Source of the DNA: Spartinivicinus marinus
GTDB taxonomy: Bacteria > Pseudomonadota > Gammaproteobacteria > Pseudomonadales > Zooshikellaceae
Assembly (NCBI RefSeq): GCF_026309355.1
Contig: NZ_JAPJZK010000001.1
Location: 4,732,501-4,796,500 of the forward strand
Direction of reading: 5' to 3'
Length of the DNA: 64,000 nucleotides
Shown here: positions 8,359 to 18,030 of the stretch, piece by piece
Layout: every line of letters starts with the position of its first letter
Numbering within the stretch: the first letter of the stretch is position 1
The notes under the pieces: generated by a model
Database searches by the model: none
Told to the model about the DNA's origin: nothing
Seen by the model: only the letters and a program-made list of their open reading frames with translations
Made by a program: the position numbers and the translations under genes

Positions 8359-9639
8359 TTAAAGCAGATCAAATATATGATTGACAATGAGTCGAATTTC
8401 ATCTCGATCGCTATCATCATAGTTAGTACGTAATGAGGCTAGCCTAAGCCTAAAGTTCATGCCTTTTAAAGAGCCTTCCTGAAAGGTATATTTTGCTTCA
8501 ATGTCTCGCTCCCATTCTTCTCCACGGCTTGAAATGCCACTAATACCAAGTGCTGCATCAGATAACTTGGAATCTAAATCAATATTGTCACCTTTCACAT
8601 AACGAATCATAAAATGTAAGCCGGGTACTCCTACATCGCTAAAATCATAGTCAAAACGTAGCTGCCAACTTCTTTCATCTTCATAATTAAAATCATAAAG
8701 CTGTAAAGAATTTGCTAGAAATATTGAGTCAGAGTCTAAAACATAGTCATATAAGTAGTCGCCAGTGATGGTTTGATAAGCGGTTTTAATACTGGCTCCT
8801 CCTTTGCTCAGTTGTAAACTGATGCTGCTGGCTTTGTTATCCCTATCAGTATAATTTCTATCGGTGGGCTTACCATCATTGACTGTACGGTAATGCACTA
8901 AGTCCAGGTTAAGATTGATAGTATCGGTTAATGTAAAGCTGTGGTTGTAATTGAAGTAAAACTGTTTCCAAATATCTTCATACAAGGAAGAATGAAAACT
9001 TAAACTTGGTCCGTTATCAAAATTATAATCGAAGCCTAAGTAATAAAATTCGTCAGCTCTACCTTCAAATCCATACTCGGTATTAGGGAGGTTTTCAAAA
9101 TTTGAGCTTGCTTTCAATTTGGTTTGGGTAAATCGCCCGCCACTGATGGTGAGGTTGTTGATGTCAGTTGATTTAATATTTAACCCTTTAAATGCTTGGG
9201 GCTGGGCTCTGGAGTCTCCATAATAGAAAAGAGGAGAGGTGGTGAGTTGGCGCCCCCACTTTACTTCTGTTTGTGCATATTTGGCTTTTAATAATGCAAT
9301 CCCTAGTGCTGAATAACTTTCTGCATCACCATCATCTGTGACTACTAATAAGCCCGAGTTGGTTGTCCCTCTACCGCTATCCAGTTTAAGGGTGTTGTAG
9401 ATGGAGGCATCTATTCCAATAAGGTTGGCCCAGTAACCCGACTCATAATTCACCATGGCTGTTTGTGCCCACTCTTCTCGATAACTCTGCCCGCCTTGGT
9501 TGTGTCTGAAGTCGCGGTTAAAGTAATAGTTGCGTAAGTGCAGGTTTGCTGCTGAGTCATCGATAAAAGGTGTGGCTATTGAAGTAGTGCTGGCAAATAG
9601 AGGGCTGAAAAACACTGCAGCCCATAATCGCTTGTTCAT
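8359..9639 (-). CDS. OprD-family outer membrane porin (first of three)
   Basis: The 426-residue protein has a signal peptide ending near SIATP (about residue 23) and then the OprD start FIDDSAANLHLRNYYFNRDF. The rest is amphipathic strands with many aromatic residues, ending in IVNHIFDLL, the expected terminal strand for BAM recognition. OprD porins are 18-strand monomeric channels for basic amino acids, peptides or small carboxylates; the substrate cannot be told from sequence. It is one of three tandem paralogues on the minus strand, each separated by a few hundred bases, so they are likely transcribed separately. Confidence 0.92.
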   Translation of the reverse strand: MNKRLWAAVFFSPLFASTTSIATPFIDDSAANLHLRNYYFNRDFRHNQGGQSYREEWAQTAMVNYESGYWANLIGIDASIYNTLKLDSGRGTTNSGLLVVTDDGDAESYSALGIALLKAKYAQTEVKWGRQLTTSPLFYYGDSRAQPQAFKGLNIKSTDINNLTISGGRFTQTKLKASSNFENLPNTEYGFEGRADEFYYLGFDYNFDNGPSLSFHSSLYEDIWKQFYFNYNHSFTLTDTINLNLDLVHYRTVNDGKPTDRNYTDRDNKASSISLQLSKGGASIKTAYQTITGDYLYDYVLDSDSIFLANSLQLYDFNYEDERSWQLRFDYDFSDVGVPGLHFMIRYVKGDNIDLDSKLSDAALGISGISSRGEEWERDIEAKYTFQEGSLKGMNFRLRLASLRTNYDDSDRDEIRLIVNHIFDLL

Positions 9640-9770
9640 CCCCGTATCCTTTATTATTAATTATTTTTTAAATAACCCTCTTAAATCTAGCAGCTAGTTG
9701 TTGGATGTGTAGTAAATAGAAGGGGAGGGCAAATATAGAATCAAAAGGTGATGCAAAAGGGGGGAGAGTA

Positions 9771-9893
9771 TAAATATGGTGTAACAGGATATCCTTCCAC
9801 CGCTCTATAAGGCCATCCCTGGCCTTTAGAGCTTTAGCTGTTCCCAACAGCAGTTCCAGAATACCCTATCACTCCATATTTGCCAGCTTTTGG
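9771..9893. repeat. Dispersed palindrome, copy D
   Basis: The outer arms are ATATGGTGTAACAGGATATC at about 9774-9793 and, on the opposite strand, ATATGGAGTGATAGGGTATT at about 9861-9880. The inner hairpin is built from GGCC-containing arms flanked by CTCTATAA and TTTAGAG (about 9802-9832). Read on the minus strand the core contains GGCCAGGGATGGCC, as in the copies at 18.7 and 37.8 kb. It lies between the first and second oprD genes. Confidence 0.75.
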
Positions 9894-9956
9894 GGGAAAG
9901 GAAGGGCTACTGAGCAATAAAAAAGGAGGGGCTTTTATTTTGTTTTGGGGTTGGAA

Positions 9957-9986
9957 TAAAAAACGCCACAGTTGTGGCGTTTTTAT
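9957..9986. terminator. Bidirectional terminator between oprD paralogues
   Basis: AAAAACGCCACA and TGTGGCGTTTTT form a perfect 12-bp stem with a two-base loop; the A and T runs make it work on either strand. It lies about 22 bases beyond the stop codon of the second oprD gene. A nearly identical hairpin follows the third. Confidence 0.88.
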
Positions 9987-10007
9987 GGCAATCTAGTAAT
10001 CGCGAAA

Positions 10008-11303
10008 TTAGAATAAAGCGATATCGTAGATTAGCTTGATACGGTGAGAGTCTTCGTCAGTTTGGTGACCGCTATAGTTCCAATGTTGCCACTGTACAGA
10101 TAAGTCTTTCAGAGGGCCATCTTGGAATTTATAAGTGACCTCTTGAGCAAACTCACGCTCTTTGTCATCACTATCGTTTGCTCTTTCAATACCATCACCA
10201 TATCCGTATGACACACCAGCAGTTAAGCCTGGAACTCCTGCGTTGGCGAAGTCATATGATGCATTGACAACCCAGGCTTTTTCACCTTCATTAGCAAAGT
10301 CATTGCTGTAAAGTGATAGAGATGAGTTAAATGTTCCATGATCTTGGTCGAAGTAGCCTGAGTGCCAGTCACCGTCCTTAGTTTGGTTGTAGCCAACACC
10401 AAAAGACGCCCCACCAACATTTAAAGTGGCAGTTGCATTATAGTAGCGGCTTTCATAGTCATCGTTTTTATATGCGTTTGCCCCTGAAAACTTGTCAAAC
10501 TTGTCCCCGTTTTCTTCGGCTTTTCCATAGCGAGCATCTAAATCTAGACTCATATCGTTGCCTAGGTCTACAGTATAATATACTTTTGCAAACCTCTTTT
10601 TAATATAATCGTCAGACTTACCGTGCTCAACAACAAAGCCTAGGCCATTATTCAACTCATAGCCTGCACCAATAATGTCTAGCTGATCTATTTCTTCACC
10701 AGACCCATTTTCTAAGTCTTTCGAGAAATAGCTCTGATGGCGGGGGCTGGTTTCAGTAAAGCGTGCGCCATAAAGCTTTACGCCATAAACATTACCTTCT
10801 GCATAGGTACCAAAAATCGAGCTTGGTAATACACGTGAGCCTGAAGTACCAAAGGTTTCGGTGCCTTGCTGCATTAAGCCATATTTACCATTTACATTCA
10901 GGTTTTCACCACCAAACTTAGCTTTAACGTAAGCTTGAGTAGTGCCGGCAATGTTATTTACATCGTTGCCTTCTGAGTCAACAGGAAGGTTTGTAGCACT
11001 ATACTTTTCGTTGTATTTGGTATTGTCTGCAGGGTTATCGAGCTTAAACGCAGCGCCAGCTGAATAGTCAAAGCCAATAGTGTCGAATAAATAGCCTGAA
11101 ACAAAATCAAAGCGGAAGCCTTGAACCCATTCTCGGCGATCTTTTAAGTCGCCATTCTTACCATTTTCATTAAAGTAATAGTTGCGAATGCTTAGCTTAC
11201 CCGTACTGTCTTCGATAAAGCCTTCAGCTTGGGCAGCGCTGATTGAAGCGGCAGATGCAGCAACAACTGCAGCAGCCAGTGTGGAAAATTTAAATGTTTT
11301 CAT
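10008..11303 (-). CDS. OprD-family outer membrane porin (second of three)
   Basis: The protein has 431 residues. The signal peptide ends at ISAAQA (about residue 26), followed by EGFIEDSTGKLSIRNYYFN, the OprD opening, and a strand-rich body with a final strand IKLIYDIALF. It shares the opening segment, the REW-x-QGF pattern near residue 58 and the overall strand layout with its two neighbours. The central part near GSRVLPSSIFGTYAEG is the conserved loop-3 region. The leader upstream holds an AGGAGTAGG ribosome site, with a second AGGAGTAG repeat just before it. Confidence 0.93.
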   Translation of the reverse strand: MKTFKFSTLAAAVVAASAASISAAQAEGFIEDSTGKLSIRNYYFNENGKNGDLKDRREWVQGFRFDFVSGYLFDTIGFDYSAGAAFKLDNPADNTKYNEKYSATNLPVDSEGNDVNNIAGTTQAYVKAKFGGENLNVNGKYGLMQQGTETFGTSGSRVLPSSIFGTYAEGNVYGVKLYGARFTETSPRHQSYFSKDLENGSGEEIDQLDIIGAGYELNNGLGFVVEHGKSDDYIKKRFAKVYYTVDLGNDMSLDLDARYGKAEENGDKFDKFSGANAYKNDDYESRYYNATATLNVGGASFGVGYNQTKDGDWHSGYFDQDHGTFNSSLSLYSNDFANEGEKAWVVNASYDFANAGVPGLTAGVSYGYGDGIERANDSDDKEREFAQEVTYKFQDGPLKDLSVQWQHWNYSGHQTDEDSHRIKLIYDIALF

Positions 11304-12108
11304 TATGTGACCTACTCCTAACTACTCCTAAGGTGTTGTGTGTAATGAGCGATATACAAGACATATCAATCCCCTTACTCACGACTGTCTTACAGGTTGC
11401 TGTTTGCGGTTGAGCGGAACTTATATAGATTGTTAAAACTCTGCTTAACCGAATGCGTTTCACCATCCTGTTAGAAGCTGTTGCAAAACTACTACTACGC
11501 TGCAAATACTGCGTTAAAAACTGGCTCAAAGTACTTATTTATAAGCCATAAACTCCGCCTTTTCGCCAATTGTTGCCTTGTCTTTGCTTCGCTCATAACC
11601 TTTTGCAACACCTTCAAGTAGACATCAAAAGTTAATGAATAATTTACCCACCATGGTGGACAAAAAATTACTTTAGAATTTGATGCCTTTATTTGACAGA
11701 TCCTACTGTTTGTTCTGAGAAAGAACTAACGCATTATGCCGTTTTTAATAAAAAATCAAAAGTATTGCAATATTAAATGTTGATGCCTTTACAAAAACGT
11801 AAAAGAAATAGTCATGTGATTTATACTAAAGAATTATGTAAGTTTGGTGAACTAAAAGCAATAAAATGACTACACAGCATTGCTTAAAAGGCAAAGTAGT
11901 TGGCATATAAAGTTGTTTTTTTAACCAGTTTTGTAAGAGGCTGGCTTGCTATTATAAGACACGACTAAAGTAATATTTGTTGAATAAAATTGGATTGGCT
12001 GAAAAATATTCAGGTGAACCCAATAAAAACCACAAGTTTAGTATAAGCTAAATTAGGTTGTATTATTGAGTTTGTATTCGCTTACGTTGAATAGTTAGTT
12101 GTGTCAGG
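11304..12108. other. Intergenic region between second and third oprD genes
   Basis: About 800 bp with no credible protein gene. It is AT-rich and should hold the promoter of the second oprD gene (transcribed leftward). A short inverted-repeat element lies at about 11473-11616 and is listed separately. The rest shows no structure I can name. Confidence 0.5.
11473..11616. mobile_element. Short MITE-like element with terminal inverted repeats
   Basis: The left end GAAGCTGTTGCAAAAC (11474-11489) and the right end, read on the other strand, GAAGGTGTTGCAAAAG (11600-11615) form terminal inverted repeats around about 140 bp. The interior contains a run ending TTTTTAACGCAGTATTTGC on the minus strand, a sequence type I associate with repeated elements in marine gammaproteobacteria (from memory). 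No transposase is encoded. No clear target duplication is visible. Confidence 0.45.
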
Positions 12109-12111
12109 AAT

Positions 12112-12152
12112 AAAAAACGCCACCTGCTTTATTGTTTGGTGGCGTTTTTTGC
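12112..12152. terminator. Terminator after third oprD gene
   Basis: AAAAAACGCCACC and GGTGGCGTTTTTT form a strong stem with a 14-base loop in the gap beyond the stop of the third oprD gene. Its stem sequence matches the hairpin at 9957-9986. Confidence 0.85.
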
Positions 12153-12205
12153 TTAGCTTTACTGATATTGGGAGGTTAACTAGTCGTAGATTTGCAATTA
12201 CTATC

Positions 12206-13465
12206 CTATAAAAGGTCTATTTTGTAGTCGATATAAATACGGTTACCGTTAGTGTCGCCGGCTAGAGTGTTTCCTCTGTAGGTCCAGTTGTTCCAACGAA
12301 CTGATAGGCCTTTTAACATGGTGTCTTGGAAGGAGTACTTGATATTAGAGCCGCGTTCCCATTCGGAGTCACGTCTTGTATTACCTCGATCATCAATATC
12401 ATAACCATAGGTATACGCGGTATCCAGTGACAGCCCTGGTATTCCTAGATCTGAAAAGTCATAAGAGAAGGCAACTTGCCAGGTTTTTTCATCTTCAAAG
12501 TTGAAGTCAGACCAGTTTCGTGAAGTCCAGGCACTGATGGGGCCATAATCTTTATCACCATCCCAACTATATTGGAAGTCATCACCGCCTATTCTTGAGT
12601 GAGATAAAGAAACAGTGATGGGCCCACCTGATAACTGAGCATTGTAGTTTGTATAGCTGGAGTCATACTCGTCAGCCATGTTATGAGTAGGGTGATTGCT
12701 GCCATCCTCTTCAGACCATTGTTTATTGGCTTCTAGATAAAGCTTGGTGTCATTTCCTAGGTCGATTGTGTAGTATATCTTTGCAAAAGTTTGCTCAAGA
12801 AAGCTATCGGAGCTGCCATAGTCTAGTGCAAATCCTAACCCATTATCTAACTCATAACTGCCGCCGAAGGTATTTACATAGTCTACATCATTGCCAAAAT
12901 CATCGAAGCTTGAACCATCCCGTTCAGAGATTTCTGTTACTCGATTGACATAAAATTTTGCTCCATATAGATTTGCCTCAATCATGCCACCCTTAAAGGA
13001 ACTGGGTAGTAAACGAGAACCAGAGGTCATTAATAAGTTGGTTCCCATATCTACTCGCCCGTAAATACCATTCAGGTTCATATTGTCATCGCCTACTTTG
13101 GCTTTAACAAAAGCGCGGGCAATTTTACTGATGCTGTCTATACCATCTTGTTCTGAATCCCGTTGAGAAAAATTGGTAAAGTTTGTGCCGGGGTCATCAA
13201 GCTTGACGCCGCCAAAATAAGACATATCAAACCCGATAATATCGGCAAAATAACCAGAGGAATAATTGAGCATAACGCCTTGGCCCCACTCCCGGTTATC
13301 AAATCGATTCTGGCTGGTTCGACCATCGCGGTTAAAATAAACATTCCTGAGGTGTAACTGCAAAGAGCTATCGTCAATAAAGCTCTCGGCTTGAACAGGT
13401 GTTGTATATGAGGTGGTTGCAGCAACTATCGCAGCGGCTAATACAGAAAGTTTAAGTGTTTTCAT
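12206..13465 (-). CDS. OprD-family outer membrane porin (third of three)
   Basis: The 419-residue protein has a signal peptide MKTLKLSVLAAAIVAATTS with cleavage near PVQA (about residue 26), then ESFIDDSSLQLHLRN, the OprD opening. The body is beta-rich and it ends YIDYKIDLL. It is most like the second copy in its signal peptide and start, pointing to local gene duplication. The leader has AGGAGTAGG before the ATG, as in the second copy. Confidence 0.93.
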   Translation of the reverse strand: MKTLKLSVLAAAIVAATTSYTTPVQAESFIDDSSLQLHLRNVYFNRDGRTSQNRFDNREWGQGVMLNYSSGYFADIIGFDMSYFGGVKLDDPGTNFTNFSQRDSEQDGIDSISKIARAFVKAKVGDDNMNLNGIYGRVDMGTNLLMTSGSRLLPSSFKGGMIEANLYGAKFYVNRVTEISERDGSSFDDFGNDVDYVNTFGGSYELDNGLGFALDYGSSDSFLEQTFAKIYYTIDLGNDTKLYLEANKQWSEEDGSNHPTHNMADEYDSSYTNYNAQLSGGPITVSLSHSRIGGDDFQYSWDGDKDYGPISAWTSRNWSDFNFEDEKTWQVAFSYDFSDLGIPGLSLDTAYTYGYDIDDRGNTRRDSEWERGSNIKYSFQDTMLKGLSVRWNNWTYRGNTLAGDTNGNRIYIDYKIDLL

Positions 13466-13935
13466 TGTTGAACCTACTCCTAAGGTATTTATGATTACCT
13501 ATTCCTAAGGTTTTTCTCTGACGCCATTTACTGGGTTGGCGTCAGATTAGCTTAAATGGCTAGCGCACAAGGTACTTACTTGCATTTAAATGAAATGCTT
13601 TGAGCGAGTAACATAAGGGTCGCTCATGATTTAGTATGTATTAATATAGCTTAAAAAATAAACAGTCTGACTTAATTAAATAGCTTAGTTTTCAAGCAGT
13701 ATTATTAAAAATTTATTAAATCAGGTGCAAGTTGTTTTAATTTTTATATCTTTAGTTCATAGCATATATGTAAAATTTTATTTTGTTAGGGCTAGAGTGG
13801 CTGTGTTGAGCAAACAATTATGAGAGATGCCTTTTACTAAGACTGCCCATTTCCTCTCTAGTTAGGCTATAATGGCGCTCTTTTGTGAGTTGATTTGTAA
13901 AGTAGGTTCAGCAGTGATAAAGAGGATGATAGTCC
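13466..13935. other. Divergent intergenic region with promoters
   Basis: The 470-bp gap separates the third oprD gene (leftward) from fmdB-aspS (rightward). A -10-like TATAAT at 13868-13873 preceded by TTAGGC is the likely aspS-side promoter. A 7-bp inverted repeat TGAGCGA/TCGCTCA lies at 13601-13626. The region near 13640-13790 is very AT-rich. Confidence 0.5.
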
Positions 13936-14214
13936 ATGCCTATTTATGAGTATCTTTGTGAGCAGTGTGAAAATACCCATGAGGCAATTCAGAAAATTAG
14001 TGATGATCCGCTAATCACTTGTCCGCAGTGTGGAGAAGATGGGCTTAAAAAGTTACTTTCAGCCCCTGCTTTTCGGTTAAAAGGCTCTGGCTGGTATGAA
14101 ACAGACTTTAAGACTGGTGCTAAAAAGAATTTAGTTGATTCAGGTGAAAGCAAAAGCAAGCCTGCAGCTGAAAAAAAAGCAACATCAACTCCAGCAGCAA
14201 CTGGGAGTAATTAA
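13936..14214 (+). CDS. FmdB-family zinc-ribbon protein
   Basis: The 92-residue protein begins MPIYEYLCEQCENTHE and carries a second pair CPQCG near residue 34, forming the CxxC...CxxC zinc ribbon of the FmdB/CxxC_CxxC_SSSS family. The conserved SAPAFRLKGSGWYETDF follows, then a lysine/alanine-rich tail. The function of the family is unsettled (regulatory). It usually lies immediately upstream of aspS in gammaproteobacteria, as here. Confidence 0.93.
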   Translation: MPIYEYLCEQCENTHEAIQKISDDPLITCPQCGEDGLKKLLSAPAFRLKGSGWYETDFKTGAKKNLVDSGESKSKPAAEKKATSTPAATGSN

Positions 14215-14368
14215 GAACAAGCAGTCATTGCTTGCTATTGATTAGTATTGGAAGCAGGCATTAAGCAAGAAAATCTATTAAAGAAGGGTTATTTGTTGGT
14301 GAGCTATTGCTAGCAGAGGCACCATTCTTGCTAATCCTATGAATAAAATTGCAGATAGGGTATTACCA

Positions 14369-16141
14369 ATGCGCAGCCATTATTGTGGCGAACTGAACAC
14401 CTCGTTTATTGACCAAGAAGTAACTTTATGCGGCTGGGCCCATCGCCGTCGTGACCATGGTGGTGTTATCTTTCTTGACTTGCGTGATCGTAATGGAATT
14501 GCACAAGTCGTGTTTGATCCAGATACGCAAGACGCCTTTAATTTGGCTGATAAAGTGCGTAATGAGTATGTTATTCAAGTAACTGGCCGGGTCAGGCATC
14601 GTCCAGAGGGTACGGTGAATCCTGAGATGAAAACCGGTGAGGTAGAGGTGTTGGGCAGTGCATTAGAAATCCTAAATACTGCAGCCACTCCTCCATTTCA
14701 GTTGGATGAGCATGTGCAGGTGGGTGAAGATATTCGTTTGAAGTATCGTTATTTGGATTTACGCCGCCCAGAAATGTTTGAAAAGCTGCAAGTTAGAGCG
14801 AAATTGACGTCTATTATCCGACAGTACCTTGAGTCAAACGACTTTATGGATATTGAAACGCCAATTTTAACTCGGGCTACTCCAGAAGGGGCAAGAGACT
14901 ATCTAGTTCCTAGTCGTACCCATTCAGGCGAGTTTTTTGCGTTACCTCAGTCTCCCCAACTATTTAAGCAATTGCTGATGATGGCAGGGGTGGATCGCTA
15001 TTATCAAATTGCCAAATGTTTTCGTGATGAAGACTTAAGAGCAGACCGTCAGCCAGAATTTACCCAGGTTGATATTGAAACCTCCTTTATGGATGAATAC
15101 GCCATTATGGGTATGGCTGAAGGGTTAGTTCGTCAGGTGTTTGATGACTTGTTAGGTGTGCAGTTAGGTGAGTTTCCAAGAATGACTTACCGAGAAGCAA
15201 TGCAACGCTTTGGTAGTGATAAGCCTGACTTGCGAATTCCTTTAGAATTGGTTGATATTGACCATCTAGTTAAAGATGCTGAGTTTAAAGTATTTAAAGG
15301 GCCTGCCAATGATGCCAAAGGGCGGGTAGCGGCACTGCGCTTACCTAATGGGGCTAACTTGCTGACCCGTAAGCAGATTGATGATTACGGTAAATTTGTA
15401 GGTATTTATGGGGCTAAAGGACTGGCTTGGATTAAAGTCAATGATCTTAGCCAGGGTGTTGAAGGGTTGCAGTCGCCTATTGTGAAACATATCGAGTCAC
15501 AAGTCATGGCGGTAATGGAAGCTGTGGGTGCTGAAAACGGTGACATTATTTTCTTTGGTGCAGATAGAGCCAGAGTCGTCAATGAAGCGCTGGGAGCGCT
15601 CCGGATTAAGTTAGGTGAAGACTTAAGCCTTTATACAAGCGACTGGGCTCCTATGTGGGTAGTTGACTTTCCAATGTTTGAAGATGCCAGCGAAGGAAAT
15701 TTAACTCCACTTCATCACCCATTTACTGCGCCGGCCTGCAGTGTAGAGGCACTTAAACAAAACCCTGAAGAAGCGCTATCCAGAGCCTATGATATGGTGC
15801 TGAATGGCTGTGAGCTGGGTGGTGGCTCTATTCGTATTCATCAGCAAGATATGCAGCAAGTGGTGTTTACTATTCTGGGCATTGATGAAGCGGAAGCCGA
15901 AGAGAAGTTTGGCTTTTTATTATCTGCGCTCAAATATGGTTGCCCTCCTCATGGTGGTTTAGCATTTGGTTTAGATCGTTTGGTGATGTTGTTAACCGGA
16001 GCTAACTCAATTCGTGAGGTGATTGCCTTTCCTAAAACCCAGAGTGCGGCCTGCCTGTTAACAGATGCACCAGGTGAGGTGGATAGTAAGCAGCTTCGCG
16101 AACTTAATATCAGACTCCGCAAACCCAATGCTGCAGAGTAA
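14369..16141 (+). CDS. aspS: Aspartyl-tRNA synthetase
   Basis: The product is about 590 residues, a bacterial-type class II AspRS. The N-terminal OB anticodon domain starts [10 protein letters not shown], with [15 protein letters not shown] near residues 22-36; motif 2 contains [14 protein letters not shown] (about residues 218-231); the GAD insertion domain lies near 285-410; motif 3 is [13 protein letters not shown] near 531-543. I prefer ATG 14369 because the family starts at MRSHYCG and an AGGG sits upstream; ATG 14339 would add ten residues. In organisms with GatCAB this enzyme may also charge tRNA-Asn. Confidence 0.97.
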   Translation: MRSHYCGELNTSFIDQEVTLCGWAHRRRDHGGVIFLDLRDRNGIAQVVFDPDTQDAFNLADKVRNEYVIQVTGRVRHRPEGTVNPEMKTGEVEVLGSALEILNTAATPPFQLDEHVQVGEDIRLKYRYLDLRRPEMFEKLQVRAKLTSIIRQYLESNDFMDIETPILTRATPEGARDYLVPSRTHSGEFFALPQSPQLFKQLLMMAGVDRYYQIAKCFRDEDLRADRQPEFTQVDIETSFMDEYAIMGMAEGLVRQVFDDLLGVQLGEFPRMTYREAMQRFGSDKPDLRIPLELVDIDHLVKDAEFKVFKGPANDAKGRVAALRLPNGANLLTRKQIDDYGKFVGIYGAKGLAWIKVNDLSQGVEGLQSPIVKHIESQVMAVMEAVGAENGDIIFFGADRARVVNEALGALRIKLGEDLSLYTSDWAPMWVVDFPMFEDASEGNLTPLHHPFTAPACSVEALKQNPEEALSRAYDMVLNGCELGGGSIRIHQQDMQQVVFTILGIDEAEAEEKFGFLLSALKYGCPPHGGLAFGLDRLVMLLTGANSIREVIAFPKTQSAACLLTDAPGEVDSKQLRELNIRLRKPNAAE

Positions 16142-16155
16142 TTAAATTATCTCTG

Positions 16156-16187
16156 AAGGGTTAGTCGTTATCGGCTAACCCTTTTTT
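16156..16187 (+). terminator. Rho-independent terminator after aspS
   Basis: AAGGGTTAG (16156-16164) and CTAACCCTT (16175-16183) form a stem followed by a run of Ts. It begins 15 bases after the aspS stop. Confidence 0.88.
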
Positions 16188-16277
16188 GTATTATTTGTTT
16201 TTAACTTAAGGGACATCTTTAAAAATGTCCTTAACAGGTTATCTCTCTTTGATTTTATCTTAGCGAGGAAGATTTTT

Positions 16278-17015
16278 ATGGCAGGTCATAGTAAGTGGGC
16301 CAACATTAAACATCGCAAGGCAGCGCAAGATGCCAAGCGAGGAAAAGTTTTTACTAAAATCATTCGGGAGCTTGTTGTTGCAGCCAAGCAGGGTGGCCCT
16401 TTACCTGAAGATAACCCACGGCTGCGGGCAACAATGGATAAAGCTCTGGCAGCCAACATGACCAGAGACACCATTGACCGTGCAATTGCTCGGGGAGCGG
16501 GTACCAATGATGCGGACAACATGGAAGAGCTGACCTATGAAGGGTATGCAGTTGGTGGTGTAGCAGTGTTAGTTGAAGTAATGACAGACAACCGCAATAG
16601 AACGGTTGCTGAAGTACGTCATGCATTTAGTAAGCATGGTGGCAATTTGGGTACTGATGGTTCAGTAGCGTATCTGTTTTCTAAAAAAGGCCAGTTAAGT
16701 TTTGCTCCGGGTGAGGATGAAGAAAAATTAATGGATGTGGGTCTTGAGTCAGGAGCAGAAGATGTAGTGACTAATGATGACGACTCTATTGATGTTATTA
16801 CAGATCCAGTAGATTTTGGTCAGGTTAAAGATGCTTTAATAGAGGCTGGTTTGGAACCAGCTAATGCAGAAGTGACCATGATTGCTTCAACTATGGTGGC
16901 TCTTGATAAAGATCAGTCAGAAAAGGTAATCAAGTTGATAGATCACTTGGAAGACCTGGATGATGTACAAAATGTTTATACTAATGCGGACTTTCCAGCT
17001 GACGCATTAGAGTAG
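16278..17015 (+). CDS. yebC: YebC/PmpR-family transcriptional regulatory protein
   Basis: The 245-residue protein starts [18 protein letters not shown], the invariant YebC opening, and contains [14 protein letters not shown] near residues 121-134. Length is typical. Members act as DNA-binding regulators (PmpR in P. aeruginosa controls quinolone signalling) and some assist translation of proline stretches. A GCGAGGAAG ribosome site precedes the ATG. It sits between aspS and ruvC, its usual place. Confidence 0.96.
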   Translation: MAGHSKWANIKHRKAAQDAKRGKVFTKIIRELVVAAKQGGPLPEDNPRLRATMDKALAANMTRDTIDRAIARGAGTNDADNMEELTYEGYAVGGVAVLVEVMTDNRNRTVAEVRHAFSKHGGNLGTDGSVAYLFSKKGQLSFAPGEDEEKLMDVGLESGAEDVVTNDDDSIDVITDPVDFGQVKDALIEAGLEPANAEVTMIASTMVALDKDQSEKVIKLIDHLEDLDDVQNVYTNADFPADALE

Positions 17016-17080
17016 CGGGTATACCTTTACCTGTTGTTGTACATAATACTGACAACCCCACCCCAACCACAATGACTGGT

Positions 17081-17115
17081 TTCATTAGGCCGTAAACGAC
17101 GCATGGCCTAATGAA
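17081..17115. repeat. Perfect 11-bp inverted repeat after yebC
   Basis: TTCATTAGGCC (17081-17091) and GGCCTAATGAA (17105-17115) pair around a 13-base loop. There is no T-run, so it is a weak terminator candidate. The GGCC-centred design resembles the hairpin cores of the dispersed palindromes, but the arms differ. Confidence 0.65.
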
Positions 17116-17158
17116 CTAACTAGGCAAGCAAGTTAAAGCTATTTCTTTTGAATATATA

Positions 17159-17251
17159 CTAAGCGACTAGCCACCAGCCCAGTAGCATCAACAAAAACAG
17201 TAGACCGATAGTGGCCGATATTTTGAGTAGTAGCCAGGGTGATTCCATCAT
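17159..17251 (-). CDS. Possible 30-residue membrane peptide
   Basis: An ORF on the minus strand starts with two ATG codons (17251) and ends at TAG (17159). After MMESPW the product is a single hydrophobic helix rich in leucine and isoleucine, then GWWLVA at the end. It lies in the yebC-ruvC gap, opposite in strand to both. No good ribosome site is visible upstream, so it may be chance. Confidence 0.3.
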   Translation of the reverse strand: MMESPWLLLKISATIGLLFLLMLLGWWLVA

Positions 17252-17455
17252 TTTTACTATTGTAAGTTTTACTATAAGCCTACGCCCAAAAAGACAGCTA
17301 AAGTACAGGTTTTTAGTAACAAACGTTGCTACTTTGTAACTGACAGTTGTTTTTCGCTTATATAAAAATCACTCTGTAAAAATCAGCTCAAAATAAAATT
17401 GGCATCAAGTTATGTATATGTGTACAGTATTATTAACCTGACTATGTAGTTTTAT

Positions 17456-17974
17456 ATGAGTCTTATCCTTGGTATTGACCCAGGCTCAAGAGTGACTGGG
17501 TATGGCATCATTAATCAACTTGGAAACCGCTGTGAGTATGTAACCAGTGGTTGTATTCGCACCAGTGTTGACTCTCTTCCTGACCGGCTGGCCCAGATTT
17601 TTCAGGGTATTTCCACTATTATTGAGCAGTTTTCACCGCAACAGGTGGGGGTGGAGCAAGTATTTATGGCGCGTAATGCCGATTCCGCATTAAAACTGGG
17701 GCAGGCAAGAGGCGCTGCGATTGTGGCTGCGGTTAATCATGGGCTGCCTGTTTCAGAGTATTCGGCTCGGCAAATAAAACAGTCAGTGGTTGGTAAAGGC
17801 AATGCTGAAAAAAGTCAGGTGCAGCATATGGTACAGCAACTGTTGCACTTGAATCGATGCCCACCCAGTGATGCTGCTGATGCGCTGGCCGTAGCCTTGT
17901 GCCATGCCCATACCCAGCAGAGCCTAATAAAAATTGCCGGAGCCAGAAGCGTTCGCCGGCGTAGAATTCGCTAG
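17456..17974 (+). CDS. ruvC: Crossover junction endodeoxyribonuclease RuvC
   Basis: The 172-residue enzyme has the RNase H-like fold with acidic residues in the expected places: [12 protein letters not shown] at the N-terminus (first aspartate), GVEQVF near residue 65, and the C-terminal pair [14 protein letters not shown] near 138-151. It cuts Holliday junctions symmetrically after RuvAB branch migration. The ruvC-ruvA gap is 56 bases, consistent with a ruvCA transcript. Confidence 0.97.
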   Translation: MSLILGIDPGSRVTGYGIINQLGNRCEYVTSGCIRTSVDSLPDRLAQIFQGISTIIEQFSPQQVGVEQVFMARNADSALKLGQARGAAIVAAVNHGLPVSEYSARQIKQSVVGKGNAEKSQVQHMVQQLLHLNRCPPSDAADALAVALCHAHTQQSLIKIAGARSVRRRRIR

Positions 17975-18030
17975 CTACAATGCTTGTAATTAAACATGCA
18001 ACAACTGTCAATGAATGAGAATATTGAGAC

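Noticed and set aside
11290-11529. 79-codon minus-strand ORF upstream of the second oprD gene
   Set aside because: It overlaps the porin start and part of the short inverted-repeat element and has no family features.
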